DNA of 32,567 nucleotides, taken from contig JBBQTQ010000025.1 of the NCBI GenBank assembly GCA_038213135.1, positions 1 to 32,567 on the forward strand, in the 5' to 3' direction. Both the position numbers and the translations under genes were made by a program. Positions 22,102 through 28,616 of this stretch are shown in pieces (position 1 is the first letter of the stretch; every line of letters starts with the position of its first letter). The notes under the pieces were generated by a model. That model searched no databases, was not told the origin of the DNA, and was given only the letters and a program-made list of their open reading frames with translations. The DNA is from JBBQTQ01 sp038213135 (lineage in GTDB: Bacteria > Actinomycetota > Thermoleophilia > Gaiellales > Gaiellaceae).

Positions 22102-23685
22102 CTAATGCTTCGCCCGCAGAAACGGCTCTGCAGCGAGGAGCCCGCTTGTCGCCCACGCGGCGAGCACGAGCGGGAGCGCGGAGGCGTGCGGCGCGGCGAG
22201 CAGGGTCAGTCCGAGCATCGCGGCTCCGAGGCCGGCCACGTGCCAGAGCGTCCGCCCGCGGGCGTACGGGAGGAGAACCGCGACGGCAGCCAGCGCCACC
22301 GCTTCGAGCCCGATCCCGGCGTGCGCCTGGAGCGTGCGCCAGAGAGCCCCGGCCACCGAAAGCGGCTGGGAGCTGCCGTCGATTCCCAGGAGGTGGATCT
22401 CCCCCGCCGAGCCGACGAGGGCCGCACAGAGAACCGCTCCGGCGACCTGGAAGGCGCGTCGAACGGGACTCCGCACGAGCTGCCCGGCGAGCGGCAGGAG
22501 TCCGAGCCCGCCGGCCGGCGCGAGCAGTGGCCCGGCGACGAGGAGCAGCGCGCTGCGCGGCTCGCCGACGGAGAAAGCGAACCACACAGTGGCGATGACC
22601 CCGTAGACGACCGCCAGCCCGAAAGAAAGGTTCCCGAGCGGGAAGACCGGTGCGCCGAGCGCGAGCAGCAAGCCGAGCCGCGGGCCGAGCAGGGACAGCG
22701 CGCCGACCCCGAGCGCGATCGCCGCCGCCCAATGTGCCGGGTAGAACGGCAGCGCGGAGGCCGTCCAGCCTGCGAAGAGTGCGGCGGCGGCGGCCGGGGC
22801 AGCTCTCTCGAGACCCGGGAGGCGCGGCACGGGAAACGTCCGCGGCACGCCCTGGTCGGGCTCGAGCGAGACGCGCCGGAGCGCGCCGGCGAGCTTCCGC
22901 GCGCTGGGCCGCTTGCGGGGGTCGACGGCGAGCGCCCGATCCACGAGCGCGACGACCGCCTTGGGCAGATCCGGCCGCTCCGCCGCGATCGACGGCGCGC
23001 CCGAGGCGATCCGCTTGGCGGTCTGGAGGAGCGGGCCGTTCCAGAACGGATGCCGCCCAACGAGCCCCTCCCAGAGGAGCACGCCGACCGACCAGACGTC
23101 TGCCGGCGGGCCGGCCGTCTCGCCGCGAAGGCGTTCCGGCGAGATATAGGCGAGCGTGCCCGGGATGTCGCCGACGGCCGTCAGCGTCTCCTCCTCGTGG
23201 ATCAGCGCGAGCCCGAAGTCGAGGATCCGGACGCAGAGCTCGGGCCTGTCCTCGAGCAGGACGTTGGCCGGCTTGACGTCTCGGTGGACGATCCCCTGCT
23301 CGTGCGCGTAGGCGAGACCGTCGAGGATCTGCGCCGCCGCCTCCAAGACCGCCTCGTCGTCCAGCTCGCCGCCCCGCATGGCCTCGCGCAGCGTCTTGCC
23401 CGCCACGTACTCGTAGGCGATGTAGACGTGCTCGGCGTCCCGCGCAAGCGCATACGCGCGGACGCAGTGCTCGTGGCGCAGCTGCGCCGCGGCGCTCGCC
23501 TCGCGCTCCGCCCGCGGACCCATCGTCCCCTCGCGCCGGACGATCTTCAGAGCGACGTCACGGCCGGAGCGCTCGTCGCGCGCGAGCCAGACCGAGCCGG
23601 CGCCACCGCTTCCCAGCGGGCGAATCGGCCGGTAGCGTCCCAGGACGAGGGCGCCCGGAGCGAGCGCAGCGGCAGCGTTTCCCAT
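22102..23685 (-). CDS. Ser/Thr protein kinase with multi-pass membrane C-terminus
   Basis: The 527-residue product begins with a Hanks-type kinase domain (about 17-275): LGSGGAGSVWLA, VALKIV, HRDVKPANVLL, ILDFGLAL and YISPE. It is unlike most bacterial receptor kinases because the C-terminal half (about 290-527) is not an outer sensor on one helix but a run of about eight hydrophobic segments. No PASTA, FHA or other sensor domain is seen. The activation segment (EEETLTAVGDIPGTLAY) keeps Thr residues. Long in-frame extensions upstream of ATG 23685 are rejected because they run over the divergent gene. It lies 28 bases before fhaA on the same strand. Substrate and signal are unknown. Confidence 0.9.
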   Translation of the reverse strand: MGNAAAALAPGALVLGRYRPIRPLGSGGAGSVWLARDERSGRDVALKIVRREGTMGPRAEREASAAAQLRHEHCVRAYALARDAEHVYIAYEYVAGKTLREAMRGGELDDEAVLEAAAQILDGLAYAHEQGIVHRDVKPANVLLEDRPELCVRILDFGLALIHEEETLTAVGDIPGTLAYISPERLRGETAGPPADVWSVGVLLWEGLVGRHPFWNGPLLQTAKRIASGAPSIAAERPDLPKAVVALVDRALAVDPRKRPSARKLAGALRRVSLEPDQGVPRTFPVPRLPGLERAAPAAAAALFAGWTASALPFYPAHWAAAIALGVGALSLLGPRLGLLLALGAPVFPLGNLSFGLAVVYGVIATVWFAFSVGEPRSALLLVAGPLLAPAGGLGLLPLAGQLVRSPVRRAFQVAGAVLCAALVGSAGEIHLLGIDGSSQPLSVAGALWRTLQAHAGIGLEAVALAAVAVLLPYARGRTLWHVAGLGAAMLGLTLLAAPHASALPLVLAAWATSGLLAAEPFLRAKH

Positions 23686-23728
23686 GGGGCGGTACTGACT
23701 TGGCCGCGGCAGGAGAAACTCCTTTTGC

Positions 23729-23743
23729 AGCCGAAAAACGGCT
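23729..23743. other. Small hairpin in a divergent promoter gap
   Basis: AGCCG-AAAAA-CGGCT lies in the 85-base gap between the multi-pass kinase and the next rightward gene. TACGGT at 23743-23748 may be a -10 for the latter, but no clear -35 was found. Confidence 0.25.
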
Positions 23744-23770
23744 ACGGTCCCCAAGAAGGCCTCCAGCGAC

Positions 23771-24922
23771 ATGACCGAGCACGACACGGATTTCGAGTTC
23801 GACTTCTTCGAGGACGAGCCGCGCGAGCCGCCGCCGTCCGAGGAAGGCACCCGCGTGCGCCGCCCCGGAGGCCCGCCGCCGCGTCGACCGACCCGCGGGC
23901 CGACGGGTGTCACGCCGCTCTTCCGGCTCGCCGGCCTGATCGCCTTCGCGATCCTGATCATCGTGCTCTTCGTCTTCTGGGTGCAGAGCTGCCAGAGCTC
24001 CGGCAAGCGGAACGCCTACGAGAACTACATGACGAAGGTGGCGGACATCGCCAAAGACTCCGAGCAGATCGGACGCGAGCTGACGGATGCGCTCACGACG
24101 CCCGGAATCAAGCCCGCGGATCTCGACGCCAAGCTGGCCGGGCTCGCGCAACAGCAGCAGCAGGACGTCGCGAAGGCGCTGGCCCTCTCTCCGCCCGGCC
24201 CGTTACGGGCCGAGCAGCTGAGCGTGGTCGAGGCGCTGAACTTCAGGGTGAGTGGCCTGCAGGGGCTTGCGGCGACCTTCCGGCGAAGCGCCGGGACCAA
24301 GGACGTCGCGGGTGAGGGCATCCTGCTCGCTCAGCAGGCGCAGCGACTCGTCACGAGCGACATCGTCTGGGACGATCTCTTCAAGGGCCGGTCGATCGCG
24401 GAGATGCAGCACCAGGGCGTCGCCGGTGTCGCCGTTCCGGACTCGAACTTCTCACAGAACCCGGACTTCGGCAGCACGACCTACTGGGTGCCCATCGCGC
24501 AGCGACTGCAGAGCGTCTCGGGTGGCGGCACCAACACCACCGGCGGCGGCCTGCACGGGACGGCGCTCGTCTCGGTGACGGCGCTCCCGAGCAACAAGGC
24601 GCTCGATCCGAACGTGGCCGAGAACACGGTCACCGCAACCACCGATCTCGGCTTCGCGGTCGCCGTCCAGGACTCCGGCGACTCGCAGGAGGTCCAGATC
24701 AAGGTGACGCTGACGATCCAGCAGCAGCCGACTCCGATCATGAAGACGCAGACGATCGACCTGATCAACGCCGGCGAACAGAAGACCGTCGTCTTCCGCA
24801 ACCTGGGCCAGGTCCAGTTCGCGACGAAGACGGTCGTGAAGGTCGATGTCCAGCCGGTTCCGGGCGAGACGAACACCACGAACAACAGCGCCCAGTACGC
24901 GGTCATCTTCTCGCTGGGATAA
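23771..24922 (+). CDS. Single-pass membrane protein with long outer domain, function unknown
   Basis: This 383-residue protein has an acidic then Pro/Arg-rich cytosolic N-terminus (about 1-47), one membrane helix (about 51-70) and an outer part. The outer part begins with a helical, Gln-rich region (about 75-195; QQQQQD near 127) and ends in a beta-rich region (about 250-383) with ETNTTNNSAQYAV, which resembles the end of CARDB/Ig-like domains. I do not recognise the family. It is divergent from the multi-pass kinase gene, and its 5' end starts only 85 bases away, so a shared function is possible. An outer scaffold or sensor is one guess. ATG 23771 is the only sensible start. Confidence 0.8.
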   Translation: MTEHDTDFEFDFFEDEPREPPPSEEGTRVRRPGGPPPRRPTRGPTGVTPLFRLAGLIAFAILIIVLFVFWVQSCQSSGKRNAYENYMTKVADIAKDSEQIGRELTDALTTPGIKPADLDAKLAGLAQQQQQDVAKALALSPPGPLRAEQLSVVEALNFRVSGLQGLAATFRRSAGTKDVAGEGILLAQQAQRLVTSDIVWDDLFKGRSIAEMQHQGVAGVAVPDSNFSQNPDFGSTTYWVPIAQRLQSVSGGGTNTTGGGLHGTALVSVTALPSNKALDPNVAENTVTATTDLGFAVAVQDSGDSQEVQIKVTLTIQQQPTPIMKTQTIDLINAGEQKTVVFRNLGQVQFATKTVVKVDVQPVPGETNTTNNSAQYAVIFSLG

Positions 24923-24925
24923 TCC
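24920..24925 (+). promoter_or_regulatory. -10 box of the DUF4446 gene, leaderless-type
   Basis: TAATCC is followed by GCGGCG and ATG 24932. The box overlaps the TAA stop of the gene before it. Confidence 0.35.
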
Positions 24926-24931
24926 GCGGCG

Positions 24932-25411
24932 ATGCTTTCGGGTGGCACGGCGGGCTGGATCGCGGTCGGCGCGATCGTCGTGGCCGCCGGGGCCGCGGTG
25001 TTCGCGGCGCTGGCCTGGTCGCGGCTGCGCGACGTGCGCCAGGGGCAGTCGGTGCTGATGGGCGGCGCGAAGGGCGATCTCGTCGAGTTCGCGGTCGGCC
25101 TCCAGGGCCGAATCGACGACGTGCACTCGGCCGTGCAGGAGGTGGCAGGCGCCCTCGCGCGGCTCGACCGGCGGATCGACGGGGCGCTCTCGCAGATCTC
25201 GATCGTCCGCTACGACGCCTACGAAGGCACAGGTGGCCACCAGTCGGCGTCCGTCGCCCTGCTGGACGCGAGTCGCAACGGGATCATCTTCTCGGCGATC
25301 CAAGGCCGCGACTACGCGCGGATCTACATGAAGGAGCTCGACCGCGGACGCTCGTCGATCGCATTGTCGCCGGAGGAGCAAGAGGCGGTCGAGCGCGCCA
25401 TGAGCGCTTAG
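24932..25411 (+). CDS. DUF4446 family membrane protein
   Basis: The 159-residue product has an N-terminal membrane helix (about 8-28), a helical stretch likely to form a coiled coil (about 45-90), and the DUF4446 signature: ISIVRYDAYEGTGGHQSASVALLDASRNGIIFSAI followed by GRDYARIYMKEL (described here in parts; about residues 89-135). The family is widespread in Firmicutes and Actinobacteria and has no known function. It follows the unrecognised membrane protein after 9 bases. Confidence 0.85.
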   Translation: MLSGGTAGWIAVGAIVVAAGAAVFAALAWSRLRDVRQGQSVLMGGAKGDLVEFAVGLQGRIDDVHSAVQEVAGALARLDRRIDGALSQISIVRYDAYEGTGGHQSASVALLDASRNGIIFSAIQGRDYARIYMKELDRGRSSIALSPEEQEAVERAMSA

Positions 25412-25431
25412 AGCGCTACCTTTTGCGCACC

Positions 25432-25956
25432 ATGAAGCACGTGCTCGTACTGAACGCGAGTTACGAACCGCTCAATGTCACGAGCATGCGGCGGGCCTAC
25501 GTGCTCGTCTTCAAGGGCAAGGCCGAGGTGGTCGAGGCCCTGGAGCAGCCGCTCCGCTCCGCCAGCGATACCTACCGCTGGCCGCACGTGATCCGGTTGA
25601 TCACCTACGTCCACGTCCCGCGCACAGCGCAGCGGAAGATCTCGCGCCGGGCGCTCTTCGCCCGCGACGACTGGCGCTGCGTCTACTGCGGCGACACGAG
25701 CGGGCGGCTCACGCTGGACCACGTCGTGCCACGTAGCCGGGGCGGGGAATCCGTGTGGGAGAACGTCGTCACCTCGTGCGCGCCGTGCAACCTGCGCAAG
25801 GGGAACCGGCTGCCCGAAGAGGTCTCGATGACCATGCGCCGGCCGCCCCGCCCGCCCGCGCCGGTTCTCTTCATCCGTCTCGCCGCGCCGAAGATCCCGA
25901 GCACGTGGCGTCCGTACCTGGACTCCTTCTCGTCCTCGGCGACCGCTGCGGCGTGA
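25432..25956 (+). CDS. HNH endonuclease domain protein
   Basis: The 174-residue product has an N-terminal region (KHVLVLNASYEPLNV) typical of the common actinobacterial and cyanobacterial HNH proteins, then an HNH domain. The domain shows zinc cysteines Cys83/Cys86 (CVYC) and Cys116/Cys119 (CAPC), catalytic His97 in LDHVVPRSRGG, and Asn111/Asn120. These proteins are usually chromosomal and single-copy. No partner methylase, mobile element or defence gene is nearby, so a restriction role is not supported; DNA repair or processing is possible. TTG 25423 is an alternative start, but the ATG matches the family. Confidence 0.88.
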   Translation: MKHVLVLNASYEPLNVTSMRRAYVLVFKGKAEVVEALEQPLRSASDTYRWPHVIRLITYVHVPRTAQRKISRRALFARDDWRCVYCGDTSGRLTLDHVVPRSRGGESVWENVVTSCAPCNLRKGNRLPEEVSMTMRRPPRPPAPVLFIRLAAPKIPSTWRPYLDSFSSSATAAA

Positions 25957-25977
25957 CGTAGCGTCAGGCCGGCGGCG

Positions 25978-25983
25978 TATAAG
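25978..25983 (+). promoter_or_regulatory. -10 box of the SIMPL-domain gene, leaderless-type
   Basis: TATAAG is followed by 6 bases and ATG 25990. GTGACG at 25953-25958 lies 19 bases upstream as a possible -35. AAGGAG overlaps the box and could instead be a ribosome site, so both readings are open. Confidence 0.4.
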
Positions 25984-25989
25984 GAGTCG

Positions 25990-26661
25990 ATGAGGGTCAT
26001 CGCAACGCTCGCACTGGTGGTCGGCCTCGGCGCGACGGCCGCCAACGCGTCGTCGGGCGTCTCGCGCTCGGTCACGGTGGCAGGCACAGGCACGGTCTCG
26101 GCCACGCCGAACCGAGCGAGCTTCAGCTTCGGGGTCACCGACCAGGCGAAGACCGCGAGCGCCGCCCTCGACGCTCTCGCCACGGACATCCGGAGGGTGA
26201 TCGCGGCGCTGAAGGCCGCCGGGTTGACGAACGCCCAGATCCAGACGCAATCGATCTCGGTCGATCCGCGCTACTCGGACACCGGCGATCAGATCCTCGG
26301 CTACTCGGCTTCGAGCTCGGTCTCGGCCGACGTCAACGATCTGAACCGCGCCGGCGCGGTGATCGACGCTGCCGTGCACGCCGGCGCGAACCAGGTCTCC
26401 GGCCCGAACCTCACGCGCTCCGACCAGAGCAAGCTCTACCTGCTCGCCCTCCGCGGCGCGATCGCGAACGCACGCGCCAAGGCGCAGGCAATCGCGCGCG
26501 CAAGCGGTGCCAGGCTCGGGCGCGTGCTCTCGGTGGCAGAGTCCTCCGCGGCGCCGACGCCACAGCCCCTCGCGACCGCAGACGCGTCGAAGACGGCTCC
26601 GATCCAGGCCGGAACCACGGTGATCGAGGCGGACGTCACCGTCGTGTTCGCGCTGCTCTAG
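25990..26661 (+). CDS. Exported SIMPL-domain (DUF541) protein
   Basis: The 223-residue product has a signal peptide (MRVIATLALVVGLGATAANA) and a SIMPL/DUF541 domain: VTVAGTGTVSATPNRASFSFGV (about 27-48, in parts), the IQTQSISVDPRYSD segment and GYSASSSVSADVNDL. Homologues are periplasmic or outer proteins, such as the E. coli YggE stress protein, forming oligomers of unclear role. Its last 26 bases overlap hisA on the other strand, so the two messages are complementary at their 3' ends. Confidence 0.9.
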   Translation: MRVIATLALVVGLGATAANASSGVSRSVTVAGTGTVSATPNRASFSFGVTDQAKTASAALDALATDIRRVIAALKAAGLTNAQIQTQSISVDPRYSDTGDQILGYSASSSVSADVNDLNRAGAVIDAAVHAGANQVSGPNLTRSDQSKLYLLALRGAIANARAKAQAIARASGARLGRVLSVAESSAAPTPQPLATADASKTAPIQAGTTVIEADVTVVFALL

Positions 26662-27403
26662 TGGCCGACCCGCGCCGCCGCCGGTAGGCCACAGCGTCTG
26701 CGCTGTCAACGGCGGCGAGCGCCTCGGCGAGCGTGAAGCGTCCGCGCCAGAGGGCGCTGCCGACGACGGCGCCCTCGCAGCCGAGCGCGGCCAGAACGCG
26801 AAGGTCGTCGAGCGTGGCGATCCCCCCGGCGGCGAGGATCGGTAGCCCAGCCGGGAGCAGGTCCTCGAGCAGCGCCGTGTCTGGCCCGGCGAGCGAGCCG
26901 TCGCGCCGCGTGCTCGTCACGAGCAGGCGCGGCACGCCGGCCGCGGCGCAGCGTCGCGCGAGTTCGGCGGCTTCCAAGGTCGACTCCGTGGTCCACCCGT
27001 CGCTCACGACCCTGCCGTCCCGGGCGTCGATCGCGACCACCAGCTGTTCCCCGAAGCGCCCGGCGAGCTGCTCCAGCGAGGAGAGCGCGGCCGTACCGAC
27101 CATGATCCGCGCGGCGCCGGCATCGAGGGCGGCCTCGATCGCCTCGGGTGTGCGAAAGCCGCCGCCCACCTGGACCGGAACCTCGGCGGCGGCCGCGACC
27201 ACCTGGCCGACCAGACCCGGGGTCGGCGAGCCGGAGAAGGCCCCGTCGAGGTCGACCAGGTGCAGCCAGCCGGCGCCTTCCGAGACGAAGCGGGTCGCCG
27301 CCTGCGCCGGGTCGCCGCCCTCGACCGTCACGCGGTCGCGCTCACCCCCGGCGAGCCTGACGCAGCGGCCTTCGAGCACGTCGATCGCTGGAAGAACTAT
27401 CAC
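26636..27403 (-). CDS. hisA: ProFAR isomerase HisA (possibly PriA)
   Basis: HisA carries out the fourth step of histidine synthesis, the Amadori-type isomerisation of ProFAR to PRFAR. The 255-residue (beta-alpha)8 barrel starts VLPAIDVLEGRCVRLAGG with catalytic Asp8, and has LHLVDLDGAF, the phosphate site VGGGFRTPE, the second catalytic Asp126 in VVAIDARDGRV, and the second phosphate site AAGGIATLDDL. In many actinobacteria this gene is the bifunctional PriA that also replaces TrpF; that cannot be decided from sequence alone. It starts with GTG and is divergent from the rest of the his genes, whose next step enzymes HisH/HisF are 4 kb away. A basic Arg-rich tail ends the protein. Confidence 0.94.
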   Translation of the reverse strand: MIVLPAIDVLEGRCVRLAGGERDRVTVEGGDPAQAATRFVSEGAGWLHLVDLDGAFSGSPTPGLVGQVVAAAAEVPVQVGGGFRTPEAIEAALDAGAARIMVGTAALSSLEQLAGRFGEQLVVAIDARDGRVVSDGWTTESTLEAAELARRCAAAGVPRLLVTSTRRDGSLAGPDTALLEDLLPAGLPILAAGGIATLDDLRVLAALGCEGAVVGSALWRGRFTLAEALAAVDSADAVAYRRRRGSATRAARTRR

Positions 27404-27406
27404 CGT

Positions 27407-27420
27407 GGTAGCATGCTAAC
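27407..27420. promoter_or_regulatory. Palindromic promoter/operator between hisA and the his regulator
   Basis: GGTAGCATGCTAAC is palindromic except for one base pair, with a perfect TAGCATGCTA core at 27409-27418. TAGCAT reads as a -10 box on both strands: rightward it lies 6 bases before ATG 27421, leftward 9 bases before the hisA GTG at 27403. Its symmetry and position suggest it is also the operator of the TrpR-like regulator encoded next to it. Confidence 0.5.
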
Positions 27421-27729
27421 ATGGAGGCCATGGCACGAGCAGTTGAACGCGTTCCCGGCCTGGACGATCTGGCAGACGCCTTCGCGACCCTCGAGACGCG
27501 CGACGAGTACCGCCGGTTCCTACGCGACCTCTGCACCCTCTCGGAGCTCGAGGCGCTGACGCACCGCTGGCAGATCGCACGGCTCCTGGACGCGGGCAAG
27601 AGCTCGTATCTCGAGATCTCGGGGAAGACCGGCGCCAGCACCGCGACGGTGACGCGAGTCTCCCAGTGGCTGCGCACCGGCGCCGGGGGCTACCGCCTGG
27701 TGCTCGACCGGGTTCGCAGGCGGAAGTGA
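27421..27729 (+). CDS. TrpR/YerC-family transcriptional regulator (HisR-like)
   Basis: The 102-residue helical protein contains the YerC/YecD block: YRRFLRDLCTLSELEALTHRWQIARLL (in parts, about 31-57) then a helix-turn-helix, YLEISGKTGASTATVTRVSQWL (about 62-83). It is related to the Trp repressor. In Firmicutes this family includes regulators linked to histidine synthesis. Here it heads the his genes (GTGA overlap with hisG) and is divergent from hisA, so a histidine-responsive repressor is likely; this is inference. ATG 27421 fits a leaderless message; ATG 27430 is an alternative. Confidence 0.85.
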   Translation: MEAMARAVERVPGLDDLADAFATLETRDEYRRFLRDLCTLSELEALTHRWQIARLLDAGKSSYLEISGKTGASTATVTRVSQWLRTGAGGYRLVLDRVRRRK

Positions 27730-28616
27730 GCGACAACGGCTTCCCGCTCGCGGGCGAGAACGGGCGCCTGATCCTCGCCGTTCCCTCGAAGGGACGGATG
27801 GCGCCGCCTTCGCTCGAGCTCTGCGCGGCCGCCGGGCTCCGCTTCGAGGCCGGCGAGCGCGCCCTGCACGTCCCGTGCCAGAACGCGCCGGTCGACCTGC
27901 TGCTCGTCCGACCGCACGACATCCCCGAGTACGTGCAGGACGGCGTCGTCCACCTCGGGATCACCGGCGCCAACCTGCTCGCCGAGACCGAGGCGACAGT
28001 CGTCACGCTGGCCGAGCTTGGGTTCGCGCGCTGCACCCTCGAGGCAGCCGTTCCGGAGGACGCGACTCCGCAGGCGCTTGCCGACCTGAACGGCCTGCGC
28101 GTCGCGACGGCCTATCCGAGATCGACCCGTGCCGTGCTCGACGGGCAGGGCATCGAGGCCGAGCTGGTGACCGTCTCGGGGTCCGTCGAGGCTGCGCCGC
28201 GCCTGGGGCTCTCCGACGCGATCGTCGACCTCGTCTCGACGGGGACGACCGCGAGCATCAACGGTCTGCGGCGCATCGGGACCCTGCTGCGCTCGCAGGC
28301 GGTGCTCGTCACGAGCGAGGCGGCGCTCGCGACCCGCCGGGAGCTGATCGAACGGGTCGAGCTGATGCTGCGCGGCGTCGTCGCCGCGCGCGAGCGTCGC
28401 TACGTGATGATGAACGCCTCCGAGGCGCAGCTGCCGCGGATCCGGGAAGTGCTGCCGAGCATGGGCGCGCCGTCCGTCCTCCAGCTGGCCGAGGAGGGTC
28501 AGATCGCCATCCACGCCGCTGTCGGCGTCGACGACATCTGGGAGCTGCTGCCGCGGCTGAAGGAGGCTGGCGCGTCGTCGATTCTCGTCATGCCGGTCGA
28601 GAGGCTGCTGCCGTGA
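27726..28616 (+). CDS. hisG: ATP phosphoribosyltransferase HisG (long form)
   Basis: HisG couples ATP and PRPP in the first, feedback-controlled step of histidine synthesis. The 296-residue product has LILAVPSKGRM (about 15-25), HLGITGANLL, and the PRPP loop DLVSTGTTASINGL. It ends with a HisG_C regulatory domain of about 75 residues (MMNASEAQLPRIREVLP onward) that binds histidine in long-form enzymes. No HisZ is therefore needed. GTG 27726 overlaps the regulator stop; the open frame extends upstream, but those codons overlap the regulator. Confidence 0.94.
   Translation: MSDNGFPLAGENGRLILAVPSKGRMAPPSLELCAAAGLRFEAGERALHVPCQNAPVDLLLVRPHDIPEYVQDGVVHLGITGANLLAETEATVVTLAELGFARCTLEAAVPEDATPQALADLNGLRVATAYPRSTRAVLDGQGIEAELVTVSGSVEAAPRLGLSDAIVDLVSTGTTASINGLRRIGTLLRSQAVLVTSEAALATRRELIERVELMLRGVVAARERRYVMMNASEAQLPRIREVLPSMGAPSVLQLAEEGQIAIHAAVGVDDIWELLPRLKEAGASSILVMPVERLLP

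Noticed and set aside
22102..24006. A longer multi-pass kinase starting at 24006
   Set aside because: The extra 107 residues lie opposite the divergent membrane-protein gene and match nothing. ATG 23685 starts right before the kinase domain.
19570..24315. Very long rightward frames of 690 and 736 residues over the wall cluster
   Set aside because: They are antisense to PP2C, fhaB and the multi-pass kinase, which have complete motifs. Composition is low-complexity Arg/Gly/Ala/Asp.
25432..25956. HNH protein as part of a restriction or defence system
   Set aside because: No methylase, helicase, toxin or mobile genes are near. This HNH type is a common chromosomal gene.
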